A DNA stretch of 64,000 nt from Owenia fusiformis (lineage: Eukaryota; Annelida; Polychaeta; Sabellida; Oweniidae). Below are positions 34,700 to 47,043 of this stretch, piece by piece (position 1 is the first letter of the stretch; the number at the start of each line of letters is the position of its first letter). The notes beneath the pieces were generated by a model. The model was not told where the DNA came from. It made no database searches and worked only from the letters and a program-made list of their open reading frames with translations. The stretch covers positions 12,075,915-12,139,914 of the forward strand of contig CAIIXF020000001.1 of assembly GCA_903813345.2 (NCBI GenBank), written 5' to 3'. A program made the translations under genes and the position numbers.

Positions 34700-34724
34700 C
34701 ATTTTCTTTGATATTGTAAGTCAT
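34700..34724 (-). CDS. First coding exon of the long-tail membrane protein
   Basis: The minus strand encodes MTYNIKEN plus one base and then the near-perfect donor AATG|GTAAGT (phase 1). This joins the terminal exon as Asn-Asp-Leu. A TAA lies in frame six codons before the ATG, so the frame cannot extend far upstream unless a weak acceptor in between is used. It could be the only start of the gene, or an internal-promoter start for an isoform lacking ectodomain exons further upstream. The arrangement duplicates that of the gene at 16985-19219. Confidence 0.5.
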
Positions 34725-36002
34725 CGCAATCTCTTTTACTTATCCTGATCACTTAAATTGATCCAAATCACTTTAATATAAGGTGTAATCTGCTTAATGA
34801 AGCCAGCTAGCCACTTATGGCAATCTCCTTAATGTTACACTTCAGTATGTTAGCTGTTAGATGTAAGAAAGCTATCAGAAACGCTAATCTCATTGTACTA
34901 CAGATACAAATGACATTGTCACTACTTCAAGGAACTCCAATTGAGAAAAACTTTCAGTTTGTTTTTTACATTTCCCCCCGCACTGTGCACTGCGTTACCT
35001 TATCATCACTGCCATTGCGTTCCAGGTATTACGATCCTCTTAATTAAGCGTGAAACTACAGGTTGAATTTTTACTGTACTCACTTAGGTAAAATAATAAT
35101 CGAAAGAAATTGATCCTTTCAACATGGCTAAGTGCCTATAAAGAATAAATCAGACTGTATTTGTTTAGGATTTATGTGTCTATGTACTTATGCATGTACC
35201 ACAGGTGGGATTACCATCCTCTGTTGTTGCGTGGAGATTTCTGAGTCAGATGATCTTTAGCCTTAGATGCATCAACTGGACTCTGACATGCTTTACATAT
35301 GGCTTCCCAGATCATTTAATGCTAAATACAAGTTAACCACAACAAAATTTCAAGATTTATCATCATTTAGCCGGAAGACTTGACAAGCAACATGACCTGG
35401 CCAAGTTGAGCTCTGTCAGAAGTTGAGACCTCCTGTTTGTTTTTGTACAGGATATCGCTAAGTGTTGGTCATTTTCGGTCATTTTTGGCCAAAGATTGAG
35501 CATCCACACTCATTAGTTACCATAATCTATCTTTTCTAAACAATTAACAAGCATTCCATGTCAAAAATACATAGCCTTCTGTCAAGATGTTTTCTGGTTA
35601 TTTTGGTCCATGCCACACTATAATCACTGAGGAATGTATCTCCAACGTGAAGTTATCTACCATAAGTTACCCCTAAATCACAGTTAGGGCCCCTTCTATT
35701 GGCATTTTATTGGTTTTAGGGTGAAAAGCAGGCCTTTATTTTACCTCTTCCAATATCATTTCTAAATATTCATTTGTATTATTGGCAGACACTGGTGCCA
35801 TTAAAGAAAACACATCTGCAATTTGGACCTTAAGTACCATTGGTTCATGCTATTAAAACTTTTTTAAAGGATCAATAAATGCCATTTCTGTCAAAAAGTT
35901 TCCTTAATGATGTAATAATTACAATTCAAAAACAGATGACATATCTGAAATTGACAATAATGTTAGCTAGAACCATGTCGAGGTGCCTCGGTTCTCATAG
36001 TA
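34725..36002. other. 5' flank of the long-tail membrane protein gene
   Basis: Would contain the 5' UTR and promoter if translation starts at 34724. The block 35214-35340 has open frames on both strands (minus EAICKACQSPVDASKAKDHL; plus GLPSSVVAWRFLSQMIFS), each bounded by stops. The plus frame follows a CCACAG acceptor-like site. I could not decide whether it is an exon or a repeat. Confidence 0.35.
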
Positions 36003-36174
36003 CAGTGAAATGTGTATAAAGTGAACACCTATAGAGTTGCAAAAAGTGTTCACTGTATTATAGGTAGATGTTCATTGCAGAGAAGGGATTTTATACAGGA
36101 GTTAAATGTGTCTTGAAGTGGTGTTCACTAAACACAGGTGTTCACTAGAAAGAGGTGTTCACAAAGACAGGTGT
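36003..36174. mobile_element. CAGTRAAACCTGTC-family MITE, right-damaged
   Basis: It opens after TA with CAGTGAAATGTGTATAAAGT and contains GTGAACACC, GTGTTCACTG and AGGTGTTCACTAGAAAGAGG words, then fades at AAAGACAGGTG. The fragment at 6527-6655 aligns to its interior. Confidence 0.6.
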
Positions 36175-36187
36175 TGCTTCACATTTT

Positions 36188-36381
36188 AGTGATCTCCCCA
36201 GGATTTCTTCTCAGGTGGGTGCAAAATTCTCATATTCACAATCCAGATCAAAATTTGTCAATTTTTCATGATTCTTCTCATTTTCAAGTGGGTAGAAATG
36301 GATTTTCAGGTGGGTACAAACCTATTTTCAAAATATCAGGTGCTTGATGTGCCCACTTGCTTTAATGCTGGGGAGATCACT
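36188..36381. mobile_element. MITE with AGTGATCTCCCCAG inverted termini
   Basis: AGTGATCTCCCCAGGAT at the left and ATGCTGGGGAGATCACT at the right form 14-bp perfect inverted ends, extending imperfectly to 17 bp. The interior repeats TTTTCAGGTGGGTACAAA and TTTTCAAGTGGGTAGAAA. No target duplication is clear. Open frames through it are artefacts. Confidence 0.65.
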
Positions 36382-37551
36382 GCATCTATTTGCCAGAGTG
36401 GGTTTGTGGTCCCTTTCCACCACCTGGCCCTGCTCTCCTATCTTCAATACTTCAACAGGCCTGTTTTCACACATTTGGGAGAAACTAGTGCAATGGGTTC
36501 AAATTACCAGAAAAGATGTTCCAAGACTGACAGCTTTATTTTTGAGGTTTTGAATGAAAACTATTTACTAAAGGAAATTACTTTTGTAACCTAAGTTTAA
36601 TCACCCATAAGCCATAATAGCAAAGCCTTGTAGTGCTATTCAGTGTAAACTACCCTTGAGTAAAGAATATGTTTACATTTACGTCAGGTGTCTTGCGTAT
36701 TTCGCACCATTTTATAATTTCCTTGCAGTTTTATAGTTTAGACTTAAAGCTAAAATTTACCACTCATTCATACTTTTCTTTTTGGAAGGGAATGATAAAA
36801 AAGATGAGCAAAGAGGACATGTGAGAAGTCTAACTTTAAATCTGTCTGTTATTTTGTCTTTTAGGTGTTTCATTCTTCATTACTATGTATCCTTTAATTA
36901 TAAATTAAGGGCCCACTTGAAAAAACTCTAAGCTCTTAAGAAGAATATTATTTTCCTTCACCGTGAATGAGCAAAACAAATCAATGTAATCTGCTAACAG
37001 ATTATTTTATCATCTTATCTCATCTCATTTGACATAAGGGATTTTATCTCGAGATATTCGACAATGTTTTCACAATCATCGCATTTATAAAATACTTCGG
37101 TAGTTATTCATTCAACCAAAGCTTTTATTTGTAGATTCGTTACTGTATTTGAGGCCATGGTGCCATAGACAGAACCAAGTATTGAATGAGATGCAATGAC
37201 TTGAAGATAAACCCAATTAGACCATTATTACTCCTGCAAAATTGTTCGCATCTATGGAAGACTGACACAATGGTGCTACTAATTAAAAATGCATGATCAA
37301 CGGGTGGAGACAGCGTTAATACGCTTATAGTTAAAGCTCTACTGTTTATAGAAAAAAAACTGAATATTGGACACCGAGAGAGAAATATTATGAAGTAAAC
37401 ATATTCTGAGAATGATAGCTGAAGCCCATATGGTTATCATATCACTTCCTCCCCCACTTCCCTCTGAATCTGACAGATTTTAACTGTTTACATCAACAAA
37501 AAGTAAAGGGTTGAATAGCTCAGCCTGGAAATAATTGAAAGGCGACTAATG
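36382..37551. other. Unannotated stretch
   Basis: No supported exon or complete repeat before the segmental duplication. Confidence 0.4.
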
Positions 37552-38056
37552 CAGTTCAGGCATCAGGTGTTCAGAGAAAATATAAGTCACTAGAGAATCA
37601 AGTGCTGTAACCATATTTTTTGGGTTTCTGGTAGAAGCTTTGAAAATACCATTTATAATTGAATAAAAGACAATTGCCAATATTTCTAGAGTTTAAGATA
37701 TTATCATAAATGATTGGGGATGATTGATCTTCTTCTTGATGCTTATTGGCAGTTTATCTTTTTCTGGTGTTTGAGGTTCCAGGTTCAACTCCCAGTTCAG
37801 ATGAATTATTTTGTTGAGATGAAATATGTTTCTTTTATTGATCAAATACATGTCTGCATTGAAATTTGTCCTTCGTTGATGATGTAATTTAAAGCTTTTA
37901 TTTTAGAGTATTTTTCTCCTCATTAATGTAGAGAATACATCATTACATAACTAAGATGTAATTATAAAGAGAATTATGAATTAGTTACATATAGTGTATA
38001 TTGAATAATAATTACTTTTGGCCAACATAAAAGTACAGTCTATCTAAGAGTAAAGA

Positions 38057-39244
38057 CAGGGTCTGACCTTAACTTTTTTTACCAGTAGCAAGGATTTGCT
38101 ACCTTCTTCCAAAACAAGGAGCAAATTCCCATATTCAGGTAGCAACAAAAATGCTCCAAGAAAATATTATCAGGTAGCAAATTGCTACTCAAATTGCACT
38201 GAATGAAACGACCATTTTTTACGTTCAAGAGTCATCTGAGAACAATTTGAGGTTTTTCAGACCAAAATCCGCATGTTTTCATTGAAAATAGGAGAATGAA
38301 TCATCTAATCCTAATGAAGGTAGTATAATCAATTTGGGGGGGGGGGGGGTGGAAACAAATTATAGCGTATATGCCCCCCCCCCAGAAAATTTTGAAATTT
38401 AGACCCTCTCTGGTGCATTCTGAGTATATCTCAGCACAAAATTTCCCATAATGATATTTATATAAAAAATTAATAAGAAAAATAAAAATTAAAAAAAATT
38501 GCGTTTTTAGAAAACTTTATTTTTATTTTTTCAGATAAATTATGCAGATTTTTAAACTTTTTTCTGAAAACATTTAACCATTTTTCCTCACTCTGATATA
38601 AATTAATAAACTCAATATTCCTTTCTGACATATTATCAATCTCAATGAAATATAAAGATCAACATTCAATAGTTTGATGTGTCTTTTTGACTTGTAATAT
38701 TTTATTTGTTTTCAAATGTTGCCTTTTGTGCTTCCTCACTATGATGTAAGATAATGCCAAGAAAATCAATTGTATTAATTAAACAGTTTGTTTTCAAGTT
38801 TATGTGTAATTGTTAATACATGTAATAGTATCCATTGAAGGTTGGCAGGACAGTGATAAAGGTTTTTTGCTACTGACCCGAAATATAGTGATAAAGGTTT
38901 TTTGCTACTGACCCATTAATCTCAAAGCAATAATGTTTTGGTTGAGAGGTCAATCAAAATGGTGACCGGATTACGGTAAGATAATTATCTCAGTGTTTCT
39001 CTAAAACACTACTGATTATCTGCCTATTATACTTAGATTTTGTCTTCACAAGGTAGGCCAATTTATATTCTTTCATTTGACATGTTTAACTAAATTGAAA
39101 GCCGGAGATTTTCCTCTGAAATACATGAGATTCATTGCTTATATTTGAGGTAGCAAGCATTTGCTCCCGTCTACGAAGTTTTTGGAGCAAAATGTGAAAT
39201 TAGGTAGTAAATTTGCTCCTTGCTACCGCTAAGATCGAACCCTG
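38057..39244. mobile_element. 1.19 kb non-autonomous DNA transposon, present only in unit A
   Basis: The termini are CAGGGTCTGACCTTAAC and the inverse of CAGGGTTCGATCTTAGC. AAAGA flanks both ends (38052-38056 and 39245-39249), while unit B has the empty site with a single AAAGA at 41960-41964. Subterminal GTAGCAAGGAGCAAATT-like words are inverted between the two ends. No transposase frame exists. CAGGG ends are common in hAT elements, and some hAT lineages are reported with 5-bp duplications; the assignment is tentative. The interior contains a G14 run (38336-38349) and a C10 run (38374-38383). Confidence 0.85.
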
Positions 39245-40797
39245 AAAGATGATTTTGTTAAATTATCAAAAACAGTTATTTTATATCACAACAGATCAGA
39301 AATTAATGTTTGTAGCACAAATTACATATAATGAAGAGGGTCTTAACTTTTAGCTTAACTTTATTTTAGCCCAAGGTGGGCTGGGTAAAATTATAAATAA
39401 TTGTTTTATATTTTATTGAATTGTAAGACTGACCACTATAAATAAATAGATAAATAAACTAAACTACAATGGCAGAGTAAATTATTAATACGCAGCTACA
39501 CATTGTTCAAAATTAGGAACTAACCCTTTGAATTACACTAGGTGGACTTTTGTCATGTTTTTGCCCTTCTAGCTACAATTTTCACTTTTTGTTCAGATTA
39601 TTGTCTGAACTTATTTTTGAATCCTCGTAAATTATACCTCTCATATCTAGATTTATTTATTCAACCTATAAATGCCAATGAGCTGACAACTTTAATATAA
39701 CATCAGGTATATTTATTAGTTATTAGTCCATTATACGCTAGTGTAACATTATAAGACTTGTACTTTAATAGAAAGTACAAAGGGAAAAATTTAAATTCTA
39801 CCAAATCATAAATATGGTCATCATATTTATAGAAAAATAATACATTCTTGTAAAAATCTTTATTTTTTCTGAAATAAAGTATGCATTTGGGGATTTTAAG
39901 AAAATAGACATGACAAGGAAATATGAGCCAAAAGGATTTTAAAATTGAAACAATTTTTGTTTAGCTTGCTCACCTAAGACTTCACACCTTATAAACCATA
40001 TGCTTGGCATCCCACTTCATTTGCTAATTACTTCTATCGCTATAATTCTGTACTAGATATGATACTCGTATAATACATGTACCATCACAGTACTATCATA
40101 TATATATAATATAAATAATATGTATATAAATAAAGTATGATGAAAAAAACAATTTTCTAAATTTCGAGAATATCAAACACATTCTACAATAAAAAATGAG
40201 CTCAAATCAGTTCAAGAAGCATACATTTGCATGTTTGGTTTCTATAAAACATATCTTGTTGATAGGTAATGCTTTAGTAAATAACCCATTCACCGGTAGA
40301 ATCTGAGAGATACCCATAATACCATGTGATGCCCCATAATTCGTGCCAATATTAACTGTTGTAAAGCACGCTAATCAGTTGGATTATATCCAAGCGTTTT
40401 ACTTGTTTTACATGTAATTTTGTTTTGTATACCAATTTGATCGAAAATGGGATTTCATATGATACATTATCACAAGAGTTTAATGCATGCACAGAATTAA
40501 CGACGATAAAATCCCATGAAATGAGGACCAAGTGATTAAACAGTTGAAGCGACGGTTATGTCCGCCATTTGTGATAACGGTATCTGACTTTACCGTAGTC
40601 AGGCTATTCCGGTGTGATGGATTAAGAAGGCAGATATCTTAAAAAATAGCCTGGGTAGGCAGTTTTAAATTTATAAGCCTCTACCAGAAAATTATGGTTT
40701 CTATAGCCTTAGATAGACTAAAACTAGTCAAAATTGACGATTATTTTGTTTTATGGTCTATGATGGTGGCTTTGCGGATGGGTATTAATCACTCTCA

Positions 40798-40902
40798 GAG
40801 ACTGGATTTTGTCTATCCCACATCATTTGAGACTGGATTTTGTCTATCCCACATCATTTGAGACTGGATTTTGTCTATCCCACATCATTTGAGACTGGAT
40901 TT
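40798..40902. repeat. 31-bp tandem repeat, three units plus a partial (unit A)
   Basis: Units of GAGACTGGATTTTGTCTATC then CCACATCATTT occur at 40798, 40829 and 40860, with a 12-bp partial unit. The same array with the same unit number lies at 45851-45955, so it predates the duplication. Confidence 0.9.
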
Positions 40903-43900
40903 CAGCAAAAGAACTACATTTCTCATATTTAGAGCCAACATGTAAATACCAGGCACTGGCACCCAGGGTATCATTTCCCTTGTTGGTGAATATTTTTTGT
41001 TACATTATGTATTTTTCTTCACTGATGACATCTTTTAGCAACATTATAGTGTAGCTTTTGTAGCCATATATAATCAGTTATCCATTAGAGTCTATAACCT
41101 GAGGACTTCATAATGTTAAAGGTTGATGCTAAGCTTATTTCTTGATTAAATGAATACTTAAAGGTCAGATTATGTCTGATTTAGTATGAGAAAAAGGACC
41201 CTATGGAGCCAGAAATCAGAAATATTTCCCTTCCAACGCCTATAGTGTGCAATAAATGTTAAAATCTTCCATTTATGTGTTAAATTGACAGCTTAATTTT
41301 TCGGGAACATACACTCATCCAATGATAAGTTCCCAAAGGACAAATAGAATGTCTGAAAGATCTGCCTAAGTTATATAAAGATCTCATTTGGAAAAAGCAA
41401 TATGACATTTTAACAATAAAAATTAAGTAACTTAAAGAGGCAATCCCTTTAAGTAAATCATCAGTTCAGGCATCAGGTGTTCAGAGAAAATATAAGTCAC
41501 CAGAGAATCAAGTGCTGTAACCATATTTTTGGGTTTCTGGTAGAAGCTTTGAAAATACCATTTATAATTGAATAAAAGACAATTGCCAATATTTCTAGAG
41601 TTTAAGATATTATCATCAATGATTGGGGATGATTGATCTTCTTCTTGATGCTTATTGGCAGTTTATCTTTTTCTGGTGTTTGAGGTTCCAGGTTCAACTC
41701 CCAGTTCAGATGAATTATTTTGTTGAGATGAAATATGTTTCTTTTATTGATCAAATACACGTCTGCATTGAAATTTGTCCTTCGTTGATGATGTAATTTA
41801 AAGCTTTTATTATAGAGTATTTTTCTTCTCATTAATGTAGAGAATACATCATTACATAACCAAGATGTAATTATAAAGAAAATTATGAATTACTTACATA
41901 TAGTGTATATTGAATAATAATTACTTTTGGCCAACATGAAACACAGTCTATCTAAGAGTAAAGATGATTTTGTTAAATTATCAGAAACAGTTATTTTATA
42001 TCACAGATCAGAAATTAATGTTTGTAGCACAAATTACATATAATGATGAGGGTCTTAACTTTTAGCTTAACTTTATTTTAGCACAAGGTGGGCTGGGTAA
42101 AATTATAAATAATTGTTTTATATTTTATTGAATTGTAAGACTGACCACTAAAAATAAATAAACTTAACTAAACTATAATGGCAGAGTAAATTATTAATAC
42201 GCAGCTACATATTGTTAAAAATTAGGAACTAACCCTTTGAATTACACTAGGTGGACTTTTGTCATGTTTTTGCCCTTCTAGCTACAATTTTCACTTTCTG
42301 TTCAGATTATTGTCTGACCTTATTTTTTAGTCCTCGTAAATTATACCTCTCATAGCTAGATTTATTTATTCAACCTATAAATGCCAATGAGCTGACAACT
42401 TTAATATAACATCAGGTATATTTATTAGTTATTAGTCCATTATACGCTAGTGTAACATTATAAGACTTGTACTTTAATAGAAAGTACAAAGGGAAACATA
42501 TGAGAAACAGAAACTGGTATTCTCAGACTAACCATGTCATCTAATCAAGCAGAGTTATGCGAGAGGTTGTGATATCTTTGGAGATTGCAGGGTTTTCTAG
42601 CAAATAGAATTTTGTAAAAAATCAAGGTTTGGCCATTGAGTGCTTTTCTTCTTGTTACTTAAATTGCCACTCATATTGTAAAACTTTGGCAATTAGCTGA
42701 TTGCATTTCATTTATGTTAATATTAGAAATACATTGATAACATGAATGAAAAAATCTTTCTTGTTTATCATTTTGAAATGAAGCACAATGTATGTTGTTT
42801 TGCAGTTTTAAACCCATTTCAAGTCTGTTAAAAAAAATTCATTGATTTGCTTAAAATCTTACAGATAGCTAAAACAATAAATAACCTCCACATAACACCC
42901 AGAGTACTCATGGTGATATTTTACCAATGGATACTGCAAAGTAAATCATATTCTCAAGATATTCATTTTAAAAGATTAAAGGCAGAATAAGATCTAAAGG
43001 CAGTGACAAAATTGCAAAGCAATATATACAATTGACCTATCAATCTATTTCTTATAATACAATTTCCAAAATATCCGCAATATGTAATAAATTGGTGAAG
43101 TTATTAAGGATTCAAAGTTCAAAAGTGAGGGAAAATGTCTAAATTCCCCCAAATAATAAATATGGTCATCATATTTATAGAAAAAATAATACATTATTGT
43201 AAAAATCTTTATTTTTTCTGAAATAAAGTATGCATTTGGGGATTTTTAGAAAATAGACATGACAAGGAAATATGAGCCAAAAATATTTTAAAATTGAAAC
43301 AATTTTTGTTTAGCTTGCTCACCTAAGACTTCACACCTAATAAACCATATGCTTGGCATCCCACTTCATTTGCTAATTACTTCTATCGCTATAATTCTTT
43401 ACTAGATATAATACTTGTATAATACATGTACCATCACAGTACTATCATATGTATATAATGTAAATAATATGTATATAAATAAAGTATGATGAAAAAAACA
43501 ATTTTCTAAATTTCGGGAATATCAAACACATTCTACAATAAAAAAAATGAGCTCAAATCAGTTCAAGAAGCATACATTTGTATGTTTGGTTTCTATAAAA
43601 CATATCTTGTTGATAGGTAATGCTTTAGTAAATAACCAATTCACTGGTAGAATCTGAGAGATACCCATAATACCATGTGGTGCCCCATAATTCGTGCCAA
43701 TATTAACTGTTGTAAAGCACGCTTATCAGTTGGATTATATCCAAGCGTTTATACTTGTTTTACATGTAATTTTGTTTTGTTTTTCTATGTTTGGTTGTTT
43801 GTCCGTTTTGTTGAGGCCACGTGATTTAACAAAGTTAGGTATCTATATCAACTTTATCCCATTGGCTCTTGAAGGCTTATGAATGAAAAATCATTGTAAT

Positions 43901-44922
43901 ACCTCAATTTAGTGTTATTAAATGATAGTGACTAGTCAAAAGTACTTATTCTGAACCAATAATATTGAATTGATTTCTTTATAGGGGCAATGTGGTAATC
44001 ACACATCCTCAATAGCTCTGGCAATTAAGTCAATCCTTTCAAGAAGACATGATCTTCAAAAAATAAAGTAATTCATAAATGATCCCTATTAGTTCTATGC
44101 CAGTTTTAATGATTATTTGGCCAGTTTTAATGATTATTTTAGTAGGCTATTTAAAAAATAGTATCGAACCTTTAATATCCATCCTTCGAGACTAAATTCT
44201 CTAGTACTTTGCCTATTTACAGTATTCATATTCATATTGATCAAATCCTAAAATGAACCCCAAAGTTTGATCACTTTAGAATAAGAATTCATAAATCCCA
44301 TTTATACGTTAGGAGTCCCATTTTATCCAGTTATGAAAAAAAGTTTTAAGGGTCAATAAACCAGAAAGCCTTGATATACTTATATGATTTAATATGTTCT
44401 TTCTCTGAGACCTTGAGACTTCACTGATATGTGTCAAGATGAATATTTTGCAGTAATAACCTATATCGGAATACTTGATTTTGATTGGTAAAAGGACAGT
44501 CAATAGTTTTGACTGTTCACTGTGTATTAAATTGCTGGTCATAAATAGATTTGCGGATGCTAGTTTCAACAATAAGGAAAATCATTTTCTTCAGGTAATT
44601 AGTTAATTTTTTTCTTCTCTAATCGGAGTATTTAGGATTTCATATTAGTAATTGAAAGGAAAAACTCTCTGGCTAATCCCATAAAAAAGTGCTATTGAAC
44701 TATATTGCATGTCCTAAAATCAGATAACAGTTGCAATAATGAAAAATGAAAATCTTGTTGTAACATTTCCCAAGGGTAGATGTCAGTGTCAGACTGCCCT
44801 CATTGGTATTGTCACAAAACCTGGTGGATTTCTCACCAGGTCTTCGAACCCTTCTCTACCGTTAATCTTCAATATTAAAGAAACAGTCACTAAATGCAGA
44901 ATTCAGATCTTGCAATAGTTTC

Positions 44923-45098
44923 TAGGCCCGTAACCAGTTTTTGCCAAGGGGGTTCACTTCAGAAATATCAGGGGGCGTCACGTTGACAAATACCCTCAAA
45001 AATCACGTGCATGGAAAATGCTTTGACTTTGAAAGAAATTTTGACCAGGGGGGGGGGTCACCCAAAATACTCGAACCCCCTAACTTTGGACCTGGTTT
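44923..45098. repeat. G/C-run MITE (TAGGCCCGTAACCAG end)
   Basis: It begins TAGGCCCGTAACCAGTTTTT then GCCAAGGGGG, and ends CGAACCCCCTAACTTTGG then ACCTGGTTTG. Imperfect inverted ends and a nine-G run are visible. It is probably related in type to 18521-18725 and 23641-23850. It lies within the unit B-specific segment. Confidence 0.45.
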
Positions 45099-45850
45099 GT
45101 AAGATATTTCATCAATGTCATTTCCCTCTTGACTGAACATTTTCAGCGTAATCTGTGAAGTCTGCTGACATTGTAATCATGTTACAGCCAAGTTGCCAGT
45201 CAGTTTTTAGATCAGTTCTTGTTTGACAAATCCTACCTTTAAGTATGATTCATGAGGTTGTATGTATATTTAGCTACATCAAATGTCGTCCTTATTCAAC
45301 CCAAGGTATAATATACCACTTCAATGTAAAGCCTTATTCTAGTCATCAGGTTTTTCTGGATTTAATCTGAAGGTTGTATCGTTAAAGACAAAAGTACAAT
45401 ATCATTAATTAAAATCAAACTCATTACAATAGAATGTTTCTCCAATGAACCATTTAGCAGAGTTGATACGTTCACACATTCTATTTTGAATAGATATTAG
45501 AAAATTACTTAAATGAGGCAAGAAATACAATAGGGAATTCAAATGAGAGACTGTCATTGCATCTTTGGTTGCTTTAGGCGGGTGGCAGATAATTCAAGAA
45601 GAGAGGAGGCACAGTTGGTCCCTGTAAAAATGGTATATTTGGGTGAACATGAAAATTGGAGTGTCACATAACCCCAAAATTTGCTCAGACCATGGATTAA
45701 GAAGGCAGATATCTTAAAAAATAGCCTGGGTAGGCAGTTTTAAATTTATGAGCCTCTACCAGAAAATAGACTAAAACTAGTCAAAATTGACGATTATTGT
45801 GTTTTATGGTCTATGATGTTGGCTTTGCGGATGGGTATTGATCACTCTCA

Positions 45851-45955
45851 GAGACTGGATTTTGTCTATCCCACACCATTTGAGACTGGATTTTGTCTAT
45901 CCCACATCATTTGAGACTGGATTTTGTCTATCCCACATCATTTGAGACTGGATTT
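45851..45955. repeat. 31-bp tandem repeat, three units plus a partial (unit B)
   Basis: The counterpart of 40798-40902, with one base different in the first unit (CACACCATTT instead of CACATCATTT). Confidence 0.9.
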
Positions 45956-46562
45956 CAGCAAAAGAACTGCATTTCTCATATTTAGAGCACCCAGGGTATC
46001 ATTTCCCTTGTTGGTGAATATTCTTTGTTACATTATGTATTTTTCTTCACTGATGACATCTTTTAGCAACATTATAGTGTAGCTTTTGTAGCCATATATA
46101 ATCAGTTATCCATTAGAGTCTATAACCTGAGGACTTCATAATGTTAAAGGTTGATGCTTAGCTTATTTCTTGATTAAATGAATACTTAAAGGTCAGATTA
46201 TGTCTGATTTAGTATGAGAAAAAGGACCCTATGGAGCCAGAAATCAGAAATATTTTCCTTCCAACGCCTATAGTGTGCAATAAATGTTAAAATCGTCCAT
46301 TTATGTGTTAAATTGACAGCTTAATTTTTAGGGAACATACACTCATCCAATGATAAGTTCCCAAAGGACAAATAGAATGTCTGAAAGATCTGCCTAAGTT
46401 ATATAAAGATCTCATTTGGAAAAAGCAATACGACATTTTAACAATAAAAATTAAGTAACTTAAAGAGGCAATCCCTTTAACTCTGATCTAAAATGTACCA
46501 AAAATAAAATATAACTTTCTCCATCGGAATAGCTTGATGCAAACCTTCTTCATGTAAATTAA

Positions 46563-46721
46563 GGAATAAATAATGATAGGCCATTCAATATGGTGAAATT
46601 CAGCACGAGTTGGACAGAATGTTGTACAAAGCACGAACCGAAGGTGAGTGCATTTGTACTAACATTCTGTCCAACGAGTGCTGAATTTCACCATATTGAA
46701 TGGCCTATCATTATTTATTCC
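46563..46721. repeat. Strong hairpin, about 70-bp arms
   Basis: The left arm 46563-46632 (GGAATAAATAATGATAGGCC and following) is almost exactly the reverse complement of 46652-46721. The mismatches are mainly at the GAGT/CTCG position. The loop is about 20 bp. Downstream to about 46960 is a possible remainder of the same element with GTGACGTCAC (46824-46833) and CTGATTGGTTGAG near 46920, the same CRE plus CCAAT combination as the MITE at 21461. Confidence 0.8.
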
Positions 46722-47043
46722 GATTCAAACATAAAAATTAGTAAAAGCCGTGTCTGTGGAACGGGCATGGAGGAAGAATACGCATGCTATCCCCGGACAG
46801 AGCCCCAGATGTGCAGCTGAGATGTGACGTCACTCAAAACAATGCAAATTGCAGATTGAATAGAGCATGGTCGTGCATCTATGGAGAATTAGAGAACGTT
46901 CTATATTGGCTATGCTGCATTCTGATTGGTTGAGAAATTCGAATAGAGCACGGTCATGTTTGAATATTGCATATTGCTCACATTGTAAGTACAATAGAGA
47001 ACTACGTTTTAGAAATTGAAACAGGTGAGAGCTTTTTTTGTTA

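Larger units (their letters stand above)
37552..41452. repeat. Segmental duplication, unit A (3.9 kb)
   Basis: It begins CAGTTCAGGCATCAGGTGTT and ends AAAGAGGCAATCCCTTTAA. The same sequence recurs in order in unit B (41461-46480) at high identity by eye. Collinear blocks: 37552-38056 with 41462-41964, 39245-39796 with 41960-42496, 39797-40431 with about 43135-43784, and 40613-41452 with about 45691-46480. Unit A alone carries a 1.19 kb transposon (38057-39244). No exon was identified in either unit. GGTTCCAGGTTCAACTCCC near 37770 looks like a pol III box B remnant. Confidence 0.9.
41461..46480. repeat. Segmental duplication, unit B (5.0 kb)
   Basis: This is the tandem copy of unit A in direct orientation. 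It has two segments absent from A: 42497-43134, flanked by GGGAAA at both sides with a single GGGAAA in A (a microhomology deletion in A or an insertion in B), and about 43785-45690, which replaces 180 bp of A (40432-40612). The latter contains the G/C-run element at 44923-45098. The minus-strand frame 41602-41832 is also present in unit A sequence and shows no coding signature. Confidence 0.9.

Noticed and set aside
41602-41832. 76-codon minus-strand frame
   Set aside because: It lies in the segmental duplication, shows no coding constraint between copies and has no splice sites.
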